From NCBI GenBank assembly GCA_015657605.1, contig JACDQO010000155.1, positions 1-8,389 on the forward strand: a stretch of DNA of 8,389 bases. The letters run 5' to 3'. The notes under the pieces were generated by a model. The model was not told the origin of the DNA and made no database searches. It saw only the letters and a list, made by a program, of their open reading frames with translations. This DNA comes from Limnohabitans sp. (GTDB lineage: Bacteria; Pseudomonadota; Gammaproteobacteria; Burkholderiales; Burkholderiaceae_C). Positions 6,260-8,389 of this stretch are shown piece by piece; position 1 is the first letter of the stretch, and each line of letters starts with the position of its first letter. Made by a program: the position numbers and the translations under genes.

Positions 6260-7300
6260 ATGTCTTTTGCCGATTTGCTTTCTGATCTTGCAGGCCCCGT
6301 GATCCAGGCCCCCATGGCCGGGGTGCAAAACCACCGGCTCGCCGTCGCTGTGTGCGAGGCCGGCGGCTTGGGGTCTTTGGCAGCGGCCATGCTCACGCCT
6401 GAAGCTTTGCAGACCGAACTGCAAGCCCTGCGCAGTGCAACCGCTCGGCCCTACAACGTCAATTTTTTTGCCACACACCGCCGTCCGCTGATCCAGCGCA
6501 GCAGGCCGCTTGGCAAGAAGCTTTGGCCCCCTATTACCGCGAGATGGGCTTGGACCCGAACAGCATGCCCAGCGGTGCAGGCCGCGTCCCCTTTGGCCAC
6601 GACAGCGCCGATGTGCTGGAAGCCTTTCGCCCTGCGGTGGTCAGCTTTCACTTTGGCCTGCCTGCGCCGGACTTGTTGGCGCGCGTCAAAAGCTGGGGCA
6701 GTTGGGTGCTTTCATCGGCCACCACCGTGCAAGAGGCGCTGTGGTTGCAAGCCCATGGCGCAGACGCGGTGATCGCCCAAGGTCTGGAGGCGGGCGGGCA
6801 CCGGGGCATGTTTCTGACCGACGACCTGAGCACCCAAATGGGCACGTTTGCGCTTTTGCCCCAAATCATTCAGGCGGTTGATTTGCCCGTGATCGCTGCG
6901 GGCGGTATTGGGTCGGCCAAGGCGTGGCTGCATCACAAGCGCTGGCGCGGCAGGTGTGCAAGTCGGCACGGCTTATCTGTGCAGCCACGAGGCCACCACC
7001 AGCCCTCTGCACCGTGCGGCCTTGCAGTCGCCCGAGGGGCGGCACACGGCCTTGACTCGCCTGTTCAGTGGCCGCCCAGCGCGCGGCATCGTCAACCGCC
7101 TGATGCGCGAACTGGGACCCTTGAACCCCGCAGCCCCAGCGTTTCCATTGGCCACGGCTGGCATTGCCCCTTTGCGTGCCGCTGCGGAAGCAAAGGGCTT
7201 GAGCGACTTCACGCCCCTGTGGTCTGGTCAAAATGCCGCCACCGCACGCAGCCTGAGCGCGGCCGACATCACCCAGGAAATGGTCACGGCCTGGCGTTGA
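6260..7300 (+). CDS. Nitronate monooxygenase-like FMN flavoprotein, with three apparent frameshifts
   Basis: This is a TIM-barrel flavoprotein of the nitronate monooxygenase (former 2-nitropropane dioxygenase) family, whose characterised members use FMN and O2 to oxidise toxic alkyl nitronates. It begins MSFADLLSDLAGPVIQAPMAGVQ (AAGAG 6 nt before ATG 6260). The open frame is broken three times, each explained by one missing base. The sites are after GCC at 6470-6472 (restoring NFFAHTPPS), at 6921-6922 (SAKGVAA) and at 6944-6945 (ALGAAGVQVGTAYLC). The repaired protein has 347 residues. QAPMAGVQ (16-23), GADAVIAQGLEAGGHRG (167-183, His181 the likely catalytic His) and AAGGIG (213-218) are flavin/substrate-site motifs. 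The last frame ends at TGA 7298-7300. It is divergent from the hpa operon; no metabolic link is evident. The exact substrate cannot be assigned, since many family members are uncharacterised. Confidence 0.85.
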
Positions 7301-7330
7301 GCAGCGCGACCTCGAAGGCACAATCGCCCC

Positions 7331-8389
7331 ATGGCCAAAGACAAATCGATATTCACCTGCACCGAATGCGGCGGCACCAGCGCCCGCTGGATGGGCAAAT
7401 GCCCCAGCTGCAACGCCTGGAACACGCTGATTGAGGGCTCGAGCGAGCCTGCTGCGGGCAAGAACCGCTATGGCTCGGTTCACGCCTCGCTGGCGCCCAC
7501 ATCTGAAGTGCTGCCCCTGGCCCAGATTGAAGCGGCCGATTTTGAACGTCATCCCACCGGTATCGACGAGCTCGATCGGGTGTTGGGCGGCGGCATGGTG
7601 GAAGGCGGGGTGGTGCTGATCGGTGGTGACCCGGGCATCGGCAAATCCACCTTGTTATTACAAGCGGTGGATGCGCTGCAGCGCAGCGGCATGAACACCC
7701 TGTATGTCACAGGCGAAGAAAGCGGCGCGCAGGTTGCCATGCGCTCGCGCCGCCTAGGGCTGCCCGACTCGCAGGTGCCGGTGCTGCCCGAAATCCAACT
7801 TGAAAAAATCCTGCACACGCTGCAATCGCGCCAGCCGGGGATTGCCATCATCGACTCGATCCAGACGGTGTATTCGGACCAACTGACCAGCGCCCCCGGC
7901 TCTGTGGCGCAGGTGCGCGAATGCGCGGCGCACCTGACACGCACCGCCAAATCAACCGGCACTACCATCGTGCTGGTCGGCCATGTCACCAAAGAAGGCG
8001 CACTGGCTGGCCCCCGCGTGTTGGAGCACATGGTGGACACGGTGCTGTACTTTGAAGGCGACACCCATTCGAACTTCAGGTTGATCCGCGCCATCAAAAA
8101 CCGTTTTGGCGCAGTGAACGAAATTGGCGTCTTTGCCATGACCGAAAAGGGCCTCAAGGGCGTGAGCAACCCCAGCGCAATCTTCTTAAGCCAGCACGCC
8201 GAGCCCGTACCCGGCAGCTGCGTGATGGTCACGCTGGAAGGCACGCGCCCACTGCTGGTCGAAATTCAGGCGCTGGTGGACAGCGGCGGCCCATCGCCCC
8301 GGCGCTTGAGCGTGGGATTGGACCGCGACCGCCTGGCCATGCTGCTGGCGTGCTGCACCGCCATGCGGGCGTGGCCTGCATGGACCAGG
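7331..8389 (+). CDS. radA: DNA repair/recombination protein RadA, 5' part, with an apparent frameshift at the edge
   Basis: RadA (Sms) is a RecA-related, DnaB-type helicase that promotes branch migration during recombinational repair. The product opens MAKDKSIFTCTECGG with a four-cysteine zinc finger (Cys10, Cys13, Cys24, Cys27), followed by the Walker A motif GGDPGIGKST (98-107), IIDSIQTVYSD (174-184) and the RadA-specific KNRFG (256-260). The Lon-like C-terminal domain then begins (PLLVEIQALV from 307). After LAMLLA (340, base 8350) the frame reads CCTAMR, whereas the neighbouring frame gives VLHRHAGVACMDQ, the expected RadA sequence; one missing G at 8350/8351 explains it. About 100 residues lie beyond the window, judging by the usual 455-residue length. 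A weak GAAGG is 12 nt upstream, and the gene starts 30 nt after the preceding gene, so cotranscription is possible. Confidence 0.95.
   Translation, partial: MAKDKSIFTCTECGGTSARWMGKCPSCNAWNTLIEGSSEPAAGKNRYGSVHASLAPTSEVLPLAQIEAADFERHPTGIDELDRVLGGGMVEGGVVLIGGDPGIGKSTLLLQAVDALQRSGMNTLYVTGEESGAQVAMRSRRLGLPDSQVPVLPEIQLEKILHTLQSRQPGIAIIDSIQTVYSDQLTSAPGSVAQVRECAAHLTRTAKSTGTTIVLVGHVTKEGALAGPRVLEHMVDTVLYFEGDTHSNFRLIRAIKNRFGAVNEIGVFAMTEKGLKGVSNPSAIFLSQHAEPVPGSCVMVTLEGTRPLLVEIQALVDSGGPSPRRLSVGLDRDRLAMLLACCTAMRAWPAWTR

Noticed and set aside
1..8389. CRISPR arrays, tRNA or rRNA genes, insertion sequences, phage or defence genes
   Set aside because: No repeat-spacer arrays, transposase motifs, or tRNA/rRNA-like sequence were seen on either strand; nearly all sequence is accounted for by the listed genes.

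Overview
The window carries most of a bacterial catabolic operon for homoprotocatechuate (3,4-dihydroxyphenylacetate), the central intermediate of 4-hydroxyphenylacetate degradation. High G+C, strong GC-ending codon bias and the protein sequences suggest a betaproteobacterium of the Burkholderiales, probably Comamonadaceae. The genus cannot be settled from the sequence.

Minus strand, read from high to low coordinates (6108 to 1): hpaR (MarR-type repressor), hpaG1, hpaG2, hpaE, hpaD, hpaF, hpaH and the first part of hpaI, which runs off the left edge. Most junctions are tight: ATGA overlaps at hpaG1/hpaG2 and hpaG2/hpaE, 2-3 nt gaps at hpaR/hpaG1, hpaD/hpaF and hpaF/hpaH. One 168-nt gap separates hpaH from hpaI and can fold into a long imperfect stem. 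The pathway runs in order. HpaD opens the ring, HpaE oxidises the semialdehyde, HpaF isomerises, HpaG1/G2 decarboxylate and isomerise, HpaH hydrates, and HpaI cleaves to pyruvate and succinate semialdehyde. The upstream hydroxylase (hpaBC) and a transporter are not in the window.

Plus strand: after a 151-nt divergent intergenic region (6109-6259) come a nitronate monooxygenase-type flavoprotein gene and radA (DNA repair), which runs off the right edge. The divergent region holds a perfect 16-bp palindrome directly in front of hpaR, a strong candidate HpaR operator.

The sequence contains at least eight apparent single-base indels: in hpaI, hpaE (an internal one and two near the 3' end), hpaR, the monooxygenase gene (three) and radA (one). 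Each is visible because family-conserved protein continues in a neighbouring frame. This includes the housekeeping gene radA, and several sit in short homopolymers, so sequence error is more likely than gene decay. One consequence is that hpaE appears to run in frame into hpaD. I see no undescribed system: the operon is a known pathway, and the best leads are the operator, the hpaH-hpaI gap and the hpaE/hpaD junction.
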